The notes under the pieces: generated by a model
The model's database searches: none
What the model saw: the letters and a program-made list of their open reading frames with translations, nothing else
Told to the model about the DNA's origin: nothing
Made by a program: the position numbers and the translations under genes
Assembly: GCA_963931865.1 (NCBI GenBank)
Contig: OZ007509.1
Coordinates: forward strand, 6,154,882 to 6,218,881
DNA: 64,000 nucleotides
Direction: 5' to 3'
Origin: Axinella damicornis
Lineage: Eukaryota; Porifera; Demospongiae; Axinellida; Axinellidae
Shown here: piece after piece, positions 34,047 through 45,567 of the stretch
How positions within the stretch are numbered: the first letter of the stretch is position 1
How the letters are laid out: each line of letters opens with the position of its first letter

Positions 34047-34765
34047 TAAGAAGCTATTCTGGCTTATAGAATGTAGCGATGGGCTATCTGAGTGTGGATA
34101 GCTAGGTGGAGTGAGCAGGAATGTTTGTGGGTCTGCTGAAGTGGCCGAAGAACAGCCTGGAAAGTGAACAGCATCCGACAGTTCCCTGGCCAAGGTACTC
34201 TAGAGAGTTGACCTTTCGGCATTACAGGCCCCGCCCATTTTTGTGTTAGGGCGAATTTGGCTGGTTTGGTAGCTGGACTGGGCTGGTGAGAGGGAGTAGA
34301 TGTGTGGCCAAAACTGTAACCGAGAGGTGAACGTGGAAAAGCATCCCTAGTTTTGCAAGGGGTAGGTTGACCTTTTGAAGAGTGTCCTTGGCTTGAGTCG
34401 GTTTTAGTTGGTGTGCGTGGAATTTTTTTGAAAGCCTAGGGTAGCCAAACCTCTGTTTTTGAGGGTGGCAGTGAGTTTTGGGCTGTAGCCTGCAAGTGAG
34501 GAGAGCAGGTGGTAAATCCATCCGTAGTTTTTGGGCCTGTTTTGTGTGTGTATTGATGATGGGGTCAGAGTGTGGGTGGGGCCTTGGAGAGGGTCCAAAT
34601 TTTCAGTTTCGTAGAAGGCCTTAAAATTGAGTTTTAGGGCATTTTCAAGCAGAGGGAGCAGTTTGATGCAAAGTATTGCTGAAACTTGTGTACGCTTTGA
34701 TGCTGCCCATTTATCCATCAACTTGGTTTCGGAGATCGCGGTACCCATGTTTACTACCTACGAAA
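34047..34765 (+). repeat. Dispersed repeat B, copy 2
   Basis: 34047-34320 is parallel to 3000-3280. 34320-34765 is the inverse of 3440-3890. Identity is high, so the inversion is a discrete event rather than chance. Confidence 0.77.
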
Positions 34766-35533
34766 AGCGAGATACAAAGTGAGTACGGCGGCTAGTTTAT
34801 TGTGACAGTCCGTGTGCACAGGTGGTTTCTTTCAATTTTTTCTTTCACAGTTTCCTTTCTTCTTCTTCAGACAACTTAGCTCAACGTTGCCTCAATCTGT
34901 CACAATGGTTTTCGCACGAAACAGCAGTATTTTCAACCGAGCAGTGCAACGTCCCATCGCTTTTTCGCTACCTCCAAGTCTTCACCAGGCGGCTGCAGCT
35001 GCCCACTGAATAACTATGGCTTCGTTTGTAACGCCATTTTCACGTTTGTACGCATGCGCACTTAAACGATCACTTAGCAACGATACGTAATTATTACTCA
35101 AGATCGCTGAATTAGAAACAGTGGGGAAGATGCGTTGACTGATGTACGTGTTGTCAAACGAGTCACTCTTTATAAGACTGAGGTTAGTCCCTGTACGCAT
35201 GATTTAGCTAAGCTTATGTTGCTACATGTACCTATACTGTATTCTGTGAGCAAGGTGAATGCCTATCTCAACTCTCAACACCCATATGAATGTCCCTACA
35301 GTATAAACTGCCTATATAATTATGCCATGGTCTTCAGACAGGGAGAACTCAGTGGCGCTTTGTCATCCATCTAGGGAACAGTTGACTTGAGATGCCCGGG
35401 CCTGATTCTTCAGCCAATGCTGGAAGTGTAATACCTGAGTCATATACCAAGCACCTACTGCCCAGGTGCCTGTGAGGTCACTGACTTCTGCAGCAAACTT
35501 CAGCTCAAACATGCACCTGCTGCCCCCAAAAAT
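34766..35533. other. Unassigned stretch
   Basis: No gene recognised. Open frames are short and overlap on several frames without motifs. Confidence 0.4.
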
Positions 35534-35652
35534 TGATCGAACATAACAGTGAAGTATACAATCACCCCTACATATCTTTTTTCATTGTACATGTATAATA
35601 TGGAAGAAGATCTCTGTAGGGGTGATAGTATACTTCACTGTTATGTTCGATC
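35534..35652. mobile_element. 119-bp palindrome
   Basis: GATCGAACATAACAGTGAAG on the left pairs with CTTCACTGTTATGTTCGATC on the right, with a loop around TTTCATTGTACATG. It abuts the left end of the next element; GATC is also near the other end of that element. Confidence 0.85.
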
Positions 35653-37289
35653 ATAGATAATAGAGCGTAAAGGGATTGGAATCTAGTGGCATTTCCGGGG
35701 ACACTCCGCGTTGCGCCGGAAGTATTTTTTGGGGCGAAGTCACGACTTGATGCGCGTAGTCTGACGAAGCTCTGTATCTGTTTCCAGCGAAAACCCTTCC
35801 AGTAGGCCTACGTGGCAACGCTTTTTTTGTTCATGGCGTCTGGACTCTGAAGCGTCTACTGTGATTCCGGGATACAGCAGAACCAGAGGCGTTTCAATCA
35901 GTGGTAAGCTCTAGCCATAGGCTGGTCTGTGTACAAGTGTAGCCTGCATGCCATAGCTCTATTTATCTTTGATGAAGCTATAGATATCTCAAGATTTAGC
36001 CGCTCAACCCTGTAGTTGTGTGCTGTTTACAAATAGCTTCTGAAGTTGTATTACAGTTGTGATCTCTAATTGTTGCCCATCTTACATTCTACAGGCACTT
36101 GATCTTGCTGTGCTTGAAAACTCTTGCCTTACATGCAACCATGGATAATATAGACTACATGATGCAACTGACAATGAAGCAGTTCACAAAATCATGCATT
36201 CATTTTCTGAATCATGTTTTGGTGTAGCTGGCTATAGTTATGTGCATGTAGCTAGCTGTAGCTAGTCGTGTTCGCTGTTGTCTTGAGGTCTCACTGAGCC
36301 TGCTTCTGCTACTTGTTCTCTTGCCCCAAGTCCACCACATTTCCCTCCCAGCAGTCCAGTTAAGGATCTTCAGCCACTGGAAATAACAAGTAACAACCAT
36401 GACTGTACTAACACACTGAACTTGCAGACTAGCTAGCTATGAATCACAATGTATTTGGGGATTTCCACGGACACAGAATGGAGGGCCATCAATACACACA
36501 ACTGCAGATGTTGTGCTACATACCAGTGTCCAGGGGTTAGTCAATCTAGCTATGCTTCCTTCCCATTACACAAGAATTCTGTTCACTCAAATCACACACG
36601 TTCAGATATCTTGCAAGTGTACACAGTGGCATTCGCTGCAATGGCGTATAGTAGTTGTACCCGTTTGGACGCCTTTCAGAGGCTATACTCCAACAAAAGC
36701 CCCCCATTCCACTATGCCAATCACAGACCTACATTTTGCTGGGTTTAAATCACCAACAACCCTTATGGGTCAGCCACCACAGGTACACAAAAGAACCTCC
36801 TCTGACTCCATTGTTTCATGGTTGAAACCCCCTGGAACACACTTACAGAGCAAGTATCCCAACAAGAACCCCCCAGTCCACAACTTCAGTCTATGAGAAG
36901 TCATTGTTGTACTTCAATCACCCATAAAAGTACACACCATTGATGCCACAGGTACACAAAAAAATGTCCTCCAACGAAGGCAGAAGCTGCTCACAAAATA
37001 GTGTGACTAGCTAGCCCCCAAGTATCCTTCTGGACATGCACTTAGCGCTACCATGCCAGGTAATGCCCTTTGTAACTTAAAAATACCAACAAAGACTAAC
37101 CTTCACTCTCCATTCTCATGAAAATCAGCCTTTTCTCCTTGTTCCTGGCTCACTCTCTTCTCTCTCGCGTCGAATTTTCACACGTAAAAAGCTGTTAATT
37201 GCGCAACGCGGAGTGCCCGCGCGCTTCACTATTGCTAAGTATGGGATCACGTGACTTGATTCCAATCCCTTTACGCTCTATTATCTATG
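35652..37289. mobile_element. Non-autonomous TIR element, 1.64 kb
   Basis: Inverted ends CATAGATAATAGAGCGTAAA and on to GGGATTGGAATC (32 bp) lie at both sides. A subterminal CACTCCGCGTTGCGC is also inverted at 35703 and 37201. TA in the CA|TA|GATAAT context could be the target site. The interior has only short open frames with no transposase motifs. A 30-bp derivative made of just the two ends (ATAGATAATAGAG and its inverse) sits at 47760-47790. Confidence 0.75.
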
Positions 37290-37703
37290 GTTCGATCATC
37301 CCTCTTGTTTCTTTACTTTTTGCCGTTCTGGTATCCCTACATCCTGCTACATTTTTAATGCTTTTTATTACTTGTTAATACATGTACTGAAGTACCCCAG
37401 ACCGCAGAAAGAATGTACTCCGGATGTGACGTCACGTCTCATTAGCGCGTAATTAAATTCTTCTGTGCGTACAGTGAAAAGGCCCATTTACCCGTTTTGC
37501 GAGTGTCTGGTGTGGTACTTTTGCGACGGGTTTCGTGACGCGGGAGTCTTGTTGGTCATGAAAACACTCGAAGATGAACGGTATGTGGTTATAAAGGCTT
37601 ATAAGTGTACCGTTTCTGAGATTTGGAGAGATTTTTTGGTATTAGCATATATTGCGTGTACGTCGTATCCCTACATAATATAGAGTCTATACCGACTCTA
37701 TGA

Positions 37704-37847
37704 TATACATTGTCACAGCTATATTATTTAGTTGGCACAGTAGTCTGTTGCCTTGTATATGTGGGGTTACCATGAGGCACTGAATTTGACACCTATAATT
37801 GCATCCCTTTGTCATCATACTGCCCACTCCCCTCCACAGGGTGCTTG

Positions 37848-37890
<43 letters not shown>

Positions 37891-39310
37891 TTGGGGGTCT
37901 CGTGGGCTCCTAGGGTTCCCGTGGACCCCAGGGGTCCTGCACTTTTGCAATATTGATGAGGCTTGGCAGCTTTGGGAAAGCACATTTCTGACAATTATTG
38001 AACAACGCATTCCAAAATGAGTTGAAAAGTTGCCATACTGTAATTAGATGTGTATTCGAAAATCCAATTCTGTCTTATAATTTCAAAATTGATCTCAGGG
38101 CTAAGTACAAACAGCTGCACAACTGTGTTAAGACTGTATCCCAACTGTGTAGTGCAAAATGATCATATGTGAAAGGTATCCCTGTTGAAAGTTGGAGGAA
38201 ATCTGTCAAGCTGGTGAATAGTAAGGGACTCGGCTCTAGCAATTCCAGCCATTAATTATAATTATCATGATGGGAAAAAAAACTTGTTTGTGATGAACTG
38301 AAGGCAGATGCTCTCAAGCACTTCTTTCATAGCTGTTTCAACACTGCCTTCCACCTCTGTCATCCAGAGTATTTCCAAATTGATTGTGGTTGGGATTCAG
38401 TATGAGTAGCCATACTGTTCCACCTGGTGTAGTTACAAGGTGTGCACTACTTAGATGGGTTTTACTAGTTCAAATTACTTGTATGTGCCTAATCAAAGCA
38501 AGATAAGTGGCTATATCTACAGTGTAATTAGATGGGCTTTTACAGCTCAAATTTCTACCTCTGTGCCTAATCAAATCAAGATAATTAGATGGGCTTTTAC
38601 AGCTCAAATTACTTGTATGTGGATAATCAAAGCAAGTTATAGTGTTTCCTCCTCCTGGTATGTTATTTGAGTAGCTAGGGAGTTGCTGTGGTAACGGAAG
38701 CAATCAACACTGCCTACCATAAGCTTGCAAGCTTGCACTGCCTACCCACAAGCTTGCAAGCTTGTGGGTAAGCAGTGCTGGTGAGAATGGAGCAGACCGG
38801 TGGTGGGCTGGCTCAAAGAGCTAACTAGTCTATATAGCTAGAGCAACACTCGCTCCACTCTAGTCATGACATATACTATCTAGAGTGGAGCAGTTTATTG
38901 GAGTGTAGCTCTAGCTGGACTAGTCTCATTGAGCCGGCCAGTCCGTGCAACATTATAAGAGTGATCAATTAACGTTCCTATAAGTGTAACTGACACATAC
39001 ACACGTACTTATTATCTACACTGATGGAATAGATCCCTGATTCAGAGCCATACACGCAAACAGATGCAACTGGGGGTGCATGTCAAAATAATGACCAGCA
39101 AAATTATAGAAGCCAGAAGCAATGAAGTACCTACGGAAAATCAGTTTGGCAACATTGGGCAGTTTTCTTGATACTTGTTGAAAAATTCCACACGTACCTT
39201 CATGTAGGAATTTGAATGTACCAATGGAAACACTGTATTGTTCTGCTGAGCATGAGACTATACTGCTCTCACATGGTGATTTAACCCAAACTCCTAACTA
39301 AAACTCATAG
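37704..39310 (+). repeat. 1.6-kb dispersed repeat, copy 1
   Basis: It aligns over its whole length with 62447-63991 with scattered indels: AGTTGGCACAGTAGTCTGTT, then a poly-C tract, then TTCCAAAATGAGTTGAAAAG, the AAGCTTGCAAGCTTG palindrome, and TTTAACCCAAACTCCTAACT at the end. A third, partial relative is at 55648-55790. A short conserved peptide frame (SLKSCHTVIR..FENP) occurs in both but no family was recognised. There are no terminal inverted repeats. It is probably a mobile element of unknown type. Confidence 0.85.
37853..37887. repeat. Poly-C tract inside the 1.6-kb repeat
   Basis: A C run of about 35 bp. The equivalent tract in the second copy (62600-62620) is about 21 bp, so its length changes quickly. 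Confidence 0.95.
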
Positions 39311-40185
39311 CTTACAAGCTTTCACTTCAACCCAAGCATGGAAGTAATTGTAAGGCAGACATGAATTCTAATAATAAATGGTAAACTGAACTTGGACAGC
39401 TATAGTCAAAAGCTATAGCGCATGTGTAACACCAATTCAGCAAATGAAGTCATCAGAAGTTCTTTGCATGGACATGGATATGATCACGATTCAGAAATTC
39501 CTATGATTGTGTACGTATATTGTGATTTAGCTAGCTATCACAAAGTATTTTGGAATACATACTACAACGATATAGCCATGTCACGTAATGTACTTATGCT
39601 AATAGAACAGTAGCAAAACTGTAAGATAACGTGCAGGATCTGCAGCAAGCTTAAGCTGTCTATCTTCAGGAATATAGCACCATAGGGAGTTCTCGAAATA
39701 GATTTTTGGCATTCTCCATTACTCTTACAAACGTGGAAGTGCAATAGGCATAGTGCTAGTTATTCAGTAACTTGTTTAATTTGGTTAGCCTACTCACTCA
39801 CACTCACATCATCTATCTTGATCCCTTAATAGTTTGCAATGAGCTGTGAGTATTGTCCTTCAAACGTTTTCATAAGAACTTCCAGCACTGTTTGGAGGGA
39901 ATGGGATAGTTACACAAATACTCATGGAGTGCGATAAGTTCAAAACCACCTCCACCAAACAACAGCAGGCACCGTGCTCTATGACTTCTGCATTGCTGCA
40001 ACAATAACTTTGATCTTCAATCCCTTAAAGTAACTGTTCCAAAGTCATTCCTCAATATTCCAAGAATTATTGTAGAGTTTTCTGACTGTGTGTTTGATTA
40101 TCTCCACAATGTTGTGTTTATCCCAACCTGACACTGTACTAGCTACTACAGGTGTTGCTTCCAATATCAGCAGTCACAATTGTTT
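39311..40185. other. Unassigned stretch
   Basis: No gene recognised; AT-rich with short open frames only. The right end grades into the retroelement fragment. Confidence 0.4.
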
Positions 40186-40189
40186 CCAT

Positions 40190-40780
40190 GTCCAATACTT
40201 GCTTGGAGTTTTCTGACAGTCTTCACAAGTGCAGAGTTTGAAGACTTCATGTGTCTGAACAGAATCAGACACACAACATCTGTACCTTACCACCTTGCAA
40301 GAAATGGATTGGCTGAGAGGGCAGTTCAGACATTCAAATCCTTCCTCAAGAAGTTAAGGCCCCGTCTATGCCTCTGGACAATGCTCTCTCTCGGTTCCTC
40401 TTCACCTACAGGACCACTCCACACTCTACCACTGGGACCTCACCTGCTGAACTCCTGTTTAACCGCAGACCACGCTCTCGGCTAGACCTCAAATTTGCCT
40501 GGCCGTGTTCATGCTAACCAGAATCGCCAGAAGCTGGCTCATGACCAACATGCCAAACCAAAGTCCTTTGTTATTGGAGATGCTGTTTCCATCTGTGACT
40601 TGCCGTCCAAGAAGGATTGGCTGTCTGGAACAATTTGTGGTGTTGTCGATCCTCGTTCATATCTCATCCATCTCCCTGATGGTCGGACCTTCAGCTGGAT
40701 CGTCTCGTTGCCCAATCATATATTATTGAGGCAATTAATCCTCCATCTGGAGCAAGCGAGTGCTGCAGGAGGGTAGAGGG
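40190..40780 (+). pseudogene. Ty3/gypsy-type integrase fragment
   Basis: The translated fragment contains the end of an integrase catalytic core: FTSAEFEDFM, then VPYHLARNGLAERAVQTFKS with the glutamate of the DDE triad. The following C-terminal region runs in shifted frames (PSKKDWLSGTICGVVDPRSY). At least two frame changes occur near 40370 and 40490. No LTR, reverse transcriptase or gag was found nearby. It is a decayed internal piece of a gypsy-like retrotransposon. Confidence 0.85.
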
Positions 40781-40929
40781 GCTCTTCTGACCCAATGGGC
40801 TGGCCAGTGTGGATCTTCAGTCTAATTAATGCTGCCCACCTAATTAAATATTCATGCCATCATATTAAGGCAATTAAAAAAGATTAACGATAATTACATA
40901 TATCAAAATCCACAAAAATGGTCTGAAGT

Positions 40930-42205
40930 AGTAGTCTGGCAAAGACAGACCGAGCGCGTAAGTGCGAGGGTCTGGTCTGAAGCCTCTCTGGTTTTGTACC
41001 AGCCGCAAAATATTGCAGCTCAAATCAGATTGCAGAATAGGGTCATTCCATGTCAAATCAACACAAAAAAATCCTGACCTCTTCCGATTTTGACGAAACT
41101 TGGTGAGCCTGTTAGTTCTATTAAGAAACCACTGCACACCAAATTTCAGCTTCTGAAGTGTTACAGCTTTTCAACTGCAACAAATTTAATTTTGGCCTCA
41201 GGTGCCCATTTTAGACTGCATGCCATGACTGAAATACCCATATCTTCAGATTTGATCAACGTAGAGAGTTGCAATAAGGATTTTCTTGAAGCTCTTGAAA
41301 GGCTCTTTCATTTGGCATATAATAATTTGACGTGTGATCTATTCAAAGTTCAAAGGTTATGTAATCTGACCTTTGACCTTGGTTCTGGAAAAACGAAAGT
41401 TTTGATTTTTTTCAAACTTTTTTTGCAAAGACCTTGAACCTAAATGTGTTTATTCACCAAGTTTTAATTTGGGACTACAATGGGAACAGCAGCTATAGAC
41501 CAAAATGTAGTAGCATGAAAAACGAATACATGCTACTACATTTCGGTCTATAGTTGCTGTTCCCATTGTAGTCCCAAATTAAAACTTGGTGAATAAACAC
41601 ATTTAGGTTCAAGGTCTTTGCAAAAAAAGTTTGAAAAAAATCAAAACTTTTGTTTTTCCAGAACCAAGGTCAAAGGTCAGATTACATAACCTTTGAACTT
41701 TGAATAGATCAAACGTCAAACTATTATATGCCAAATGAAAGAGCCTTTCAAGAGTTTCGAGAAAATCCTTGTTGCAACTCTCTACGTTGATCACATCAGA
41801 AGATATGGGTATTTCAGTCATGGCACGCGGTCTAAAACGGGCACCTGAAGCCAAAATTAAATTTGTTGCAGTTGAAAAGCTATAGCAGTTCAGAAGCTGA
41901 AATTTGGTGTGAAGTGGTTTCTTAATAGAACTAACAGGCCACCAAGTTTCGTCAAAATCGGAAGAGGTCAGGATTTTTTTGTGTTGACTTGACATGGAAT
42001 GACCCAATAGGCAATGGCTACCCATCACTTCCTGTGGTGTGTACTGAAGCATGAGAGGTGCTGCGTGTATAAGTATATTCACGAAGTTGCAAATGTATTC
42101 AGGAAGTAATGTAACTGCTAGCTAAGTGAATTCCTTGAGTACAAAACTTGATATAGGCTTCAGACCAGACCCTCGCGCTATAGCAAGCTCGGCTTCGCCG
42201 AAGTA
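40930..42205. mobile_element. Outer inverted-repeat element containing a foldback element
   Basis: GGGTCTGGTCTGAAGCC near 40968 and the inverse GGCTTCAGACCAGACCC near 42152, followed outwards by related GC-rich hairpins, flank the 966-bp foldback. They look like the ends of an older element into which the foldback inserted. Confidence 0.55.
41040..42005. mobile_element. 966-bp near-perfect foldback element
   Basis: GGGTCATTCCATGTCAAATC starts the left arm and its inverse ends the right arm. Arms are about 460-480 bp and almost identical, and the loop is tiny (around 41525). AATA on both sides (41036-41039 and 42006-42009) may be a 4-bp target duplication. Open frames on the two strands (41090-41437 and 41609-42082) are mirror images of each other and show no motif, so they are not counted as genes. 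Confidence 0.88.
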
Positions 42206-42720
42206 GCTATGTACCATTTTCCATTGGACTTTCATAACTTCACATCCCAACCTCACTCACAGCACATCCCAACCTCAACTTAGTCTATCTCAACCTCACT
42301 CCCAGGACACCCCATGTCACTCCCAACCTCATTCCCAGCCTAACTACCAACCTTGTTTCAAGGCCATAACAACCTCCCATGACATTCTTTAGTCTTGTTC
42401 CCAGAGGGGGGTCTGGGAATGAGATTAGACATTCTTAACTCAATCGCAGGGTATCCCAACATGAGAGAGAAACACGTTTTCAGGAGCTGTCCAGTCGGTG
42501 TTGACTCTGCATACAGCTCCCCATGATGGCATCCCATGCTCGTCAGCAGTGCACACCGAAGAGCCCTAAATAAAGTTAATACTAAAAGTCCTAGCTAAGA
42601 TGATTTTCCATACACATAATTATATCAGGAGCAGGATATATAGCTAGAGCCGAAGTTCCTCAAATAAGGAAGTTGGGTCTATCATCTGCCTCAGGACAGT
42701 GTATGAACCATCATCTCCAC
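42206..42720. other. Unassigned stretch
   Basis: A CCCAACCTCACTCCCAG-type word is repeated irregularly at 42245-42360. A degenerate copy of the TAGCCTCGTTCCC family (GTCTTGTTCCCAGAGGG) is at 42393-42427. No gene is present. Confidence 0.5.
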
Positions 42721-42729
42721 TGTAGGTAG

Positions 42730-43298
42730 GACACTCTCAGACTCTGGTCACCATAGTTGCATCTCAGGGCCTCCTCCACTGTAGTGATCAAAGAATATAC
42801 CCACAACCACAAATCATTATAATTAATGTCACTTCTAATGTTTTGTAATTATAGATACGTGACTTAGCTTGATTGTTTACCCATCTGTATGTCTGTTGGA
42901 GCAACTTAAGTCAACCATAGTGACTTAAAATGCTCCCATGGGCGTCCCATGGGTTCTGGTGACTTAAATCAGTCCCATGAGACACCCATGGAAAGGGTGA
43001 CTTTAATCAGTCCCATGGGTAACCCATGGGATTTTTTACAATAATTTTAAGTCAATTTCTACGCGACCGTCAAGAAGTGTGCTTGAATGCACATTGTTTG
43101 GTGCATACATGTACACTTCTATATAGCTAATAGCATTCCTATAGTTATAACCTGGAACTAAGAAACTTGACCTATGTTATCTCAACAGGACTATTAGGTT
43201 TTCCTATCCTATAGAGGATCAAAGTAGGCTGCACTTGTGTGCTCATTCCTTGATCACCATGCAAGGAGGCACTGAGATGAAATTGAGGTGACTTCAGG
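42730..43298 (+). mobile_element. MITE of the TGTAAAAAGAGAAGG family, split by a CCCATGGG repeat
   Basis: GACTCTGGTCACCATAGTTG on the left and GAGATGAAATTGAGGTGACTT on the right are the family ends. Inside, GTCTGTTGGA is broken by the 42895-43075 repeat; other copies continue with AGACCTACAGTGG at this point. Confidence 0.65.
42895..43075. repeat. CCCATGGG-rich repeat, copy 2
   Basis: Contains CTCCCATGGGCGTCCCATGG, CAGTCCCATGGGTAACCCA and TTTTAAGTCAATTTCTACG, matching 29016-29135 in the opposite orientation. Confidence 0.75.
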
Positions 43299-43428
43299 GC
43301 CGGCGCAGCCCAATTCTCAGGCCAGGGTAGTTTTTCTTTTTACCTGTCGCTCCATCGCGACATCGAGCATCGAGGCAACATCGAGCGCTCAGCCGATCGA
43401 CACTAACTCGCACTTCGTGATGGGGTCA

Positions 43429-43559
43429 TAGCCTCGTTCCCAGGCGCCTGGGAACAAAGCTAATTATAAGCTGTGGGATTCGGTACCTAGCCGGCCTCGT
43501 TCCCAGGCCCCGCCCGACTTTTGGTCACTTCGAAGAGGCGCGCGGGCCTGGGAACGAGA
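43429..43559. mobile_element. Two small hairpins of the TAGCCTCGTTCCC family
   Basis: 43429-43462 is only the two ends joined (TAGCCTCGTTCCCAGGCGCC then TGGGAACAAAGCTA). 43494-43559 is a slightly longer copy with CCTCGTTCCCAGGCCCCG and CGGGCCTGGGAACGAG ends. Confidence 0.8.
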
Positions 43560-43985
43560 CCACGATCTAGTATAGCTACTTGTAAGTACGTACTACTTGC
43601 GCGAGCGAAATTTGAGCAAGAAAGAAGCACATGGCGGCCGCTGGACCTGCAATCCTCTTACGTCTGGAACTTGCAGTGCAAAGCACGAAGGTGCCACGAG
43701 AGAGCCTATCCTGATAACTGAAAAATAAAGGTGAAAAAAATTTTCCGCGCTTCGCGCGGACTGATCAGCACTTCGCGCCTCTACACACTGCCTTCAGCAC
43801 CGTCCAATGGATTCTGGCCCACCCTATATCTTTTACAGTGATCTGGCCCTGTGACTACAGCCTGATTAAAACACCCCTTCTCATTTTATAGTGAGCTAAC
43901 TAGCTATAGGAAGAAAGCATTATGGTTAACTCTTTACTTTACCAACCAATGACTGCAAAAGCCGCCATGAGCCCCCCATAAGCCC
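43560..43985. other. Unassigned stretch with a GC-rich repeat scrap
   Basis: 43735-43790 has TTTTCCGCGCTTCGCGCGGA, also seen at 11287-11305 and 48590-48612 in the other orientation. 43850-43915 looks like a right end of the TGTAAAAAGAGAAGG MITE family. There is no gene. Confidence 0.45.
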
Positions 43986-43989
43986 ATAA

Positions 43990-44707
43990 CAATTATTTAT
44001 ATGGGGGTTTTAATATGAGGCTAATCCTGGCAAAGCCACCTAGAACGCCCAGTGACGAGCTGAAGAAGCAGCTTAGGTGGATGACCTTAAAATATCCTGC
44101 AGACGACGAATGTTCAGGTTGAACATGATTCACAGCTGTATTAATCACCAGGCCCCAGGTTACCTTCACGGTCACTTTATTGCAAACAGTGCATTGCCCA
44201 ATTACCATGCGACTAGGGGTCAGAACAAGCTCCATCTATATCCAGTACATACAGAGGTGGGCAAGAACTCCTTTCGCTTCAAGGGGGCGCAGGATTGGAA
44301 CAAATTACCTGCTGAAATCACCGAAATTGCTGGATCAGCCCCTCTCTTTAAGAAACGCCTCAAGGCCTATCTTATTGACAATAATTATTTGTCTTAAGCT
44401 TGTGTTTGATATTATTATACCTTTTTAGGATACTGTTTTTATACTTTCAACCACTCTTACTTAGGTAGCGTACACTTGTTTTGTTTTGTAGTTGTAAATT
44501 CTGTGTGCAAGGCTGTTGTACCCTTGCATTTATTTCTCAACTGTAATTATCTTTTGTCGGTTTGTGCTATGACTTGCTTAATTATATTTCTCAACTGTAC
44601 ATATTATCTTTTGTCGGTTTGTCGGTTTGTACTATATGTGGTTAAATGCAGGACCCTCATGAAAACCAGCACTATCGCTGATGAGGCATTTCGTGTCACA
44701 AATTAAA

Positions 44708-44748
<41 letters not shown>
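43990..44748 (+). pseudogene. 3' end of a second LINE with TATC microsatellite tail
   Basis: 44077-44397 encodes the C-terminal end of a LINE reverse transcriptase ORF (CINHQAPGYL, FRFKGAQDWNKLPAEITEIA, LFKKRLKAYLI). One frame change near 44085 separates it from the upstream residues. About 310 bp of 3' UTR follow and end in a (TATC)n tract (44708-44748), the kind of short repeat tail several LINE clades use in place of poly-A. The 5' part is missing. This is a dead, truncated insertion. Confidence 0.85.
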
Positions 44749-44796
44749 ATACTAGGCGTTATAGTAATACAGGGGTTTTGCTTCCTTATAACTGTG

Positions 44797-45232
44797 TAAA
44801 GAGAGATGGATTGCTTTAACCAGGCTTTGGTAACCTCAGTTGCATCTCAGTGCCTCCTCTGCTGTGGTGATCAAGGAATGAGCACACAAGTGCAATCCTA
44901 TTAGATATATGAAATCCTAGTAGGCCTGTTGAGGTCAAGTTTCTTAGTTCCAGGTAACTATAGGAATGCTATGTAGAAGTGCATGCAGCTGCACTCCTAG
45001 CAATTCTACTGAATGAACGGCTGCCATAGTTGCTGCTTCAATGCCAAACAATGTGATCACTATTATAGGTCTTCCAACAGACATACAGATGGGTGAACAA
45101 TTAAATCACATACCTATATATGATTAAGAACAACATTTGAGCATTCCATGACCACCACAGTACATGGAGGAGGCACTGAGAGGCAACTGTGGTGATCAGA
45201 GCCTGATTAAAACAACCTTCTCTTTTTGCAGT
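44797..45232 (+). mobile_element. MITE of the TGTAAAAAGAGAAGG family, most complete copy
   Basis: The left end is GTGTAAAGAGAGATGG and AACCAGGCTTTGGTAACC. The right end is GTGATCAGAGCCTGATTAAA followed by CCTTCTCTTTTTGCAGTG, the inverse of the left end. It is about 436 bp and non-coding. It lies 336 bp upstream of the SLC35B1 start codon and so could influence its promoter. Confidence 0.82.
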
Positions 45233-45567
45233 GTATGATTTCATGAGAATGCTGAGCCCGTGGGGGCCACTACACATACATGTACAAAAGTGGTAGTGTT
45301 ACTCATCATTTCCAGGCTACCAAAATTTCTGTCTGTATGCGCGGTATGCTGTGACGCCAATTAAAATGTGCCGTATAATTGTTGCACATGAATGTATTTA
45401 TCCAGAAATATTGAAAAGAAAATTTGTCTGTCGTGGGCGAAGTCGAGTAATGATATAGTCTGACTGCTACACAACAGCCAAAGCAGACTGGAATCCTGCC
45501 AGCCCTCTTCAATTATAATGGCCAAGATCATAGACGATGCAAACATTGTCAATCGCCGAAAAGCAAA

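Noticed and set aside
36513..36896. 127-codon frame inside the 35.6-37.3 kb TIR element as a possible transposase
   Set aside because: No DDE-type motifs, helix-turn-helix or zinc-binding pattern; composition is that of random frame.
41090..42082. Two similar proteins on opposite strands
   Set aside because: They are mirror images produced by the palindromic foldback; neither has motifs or a distinct start context.
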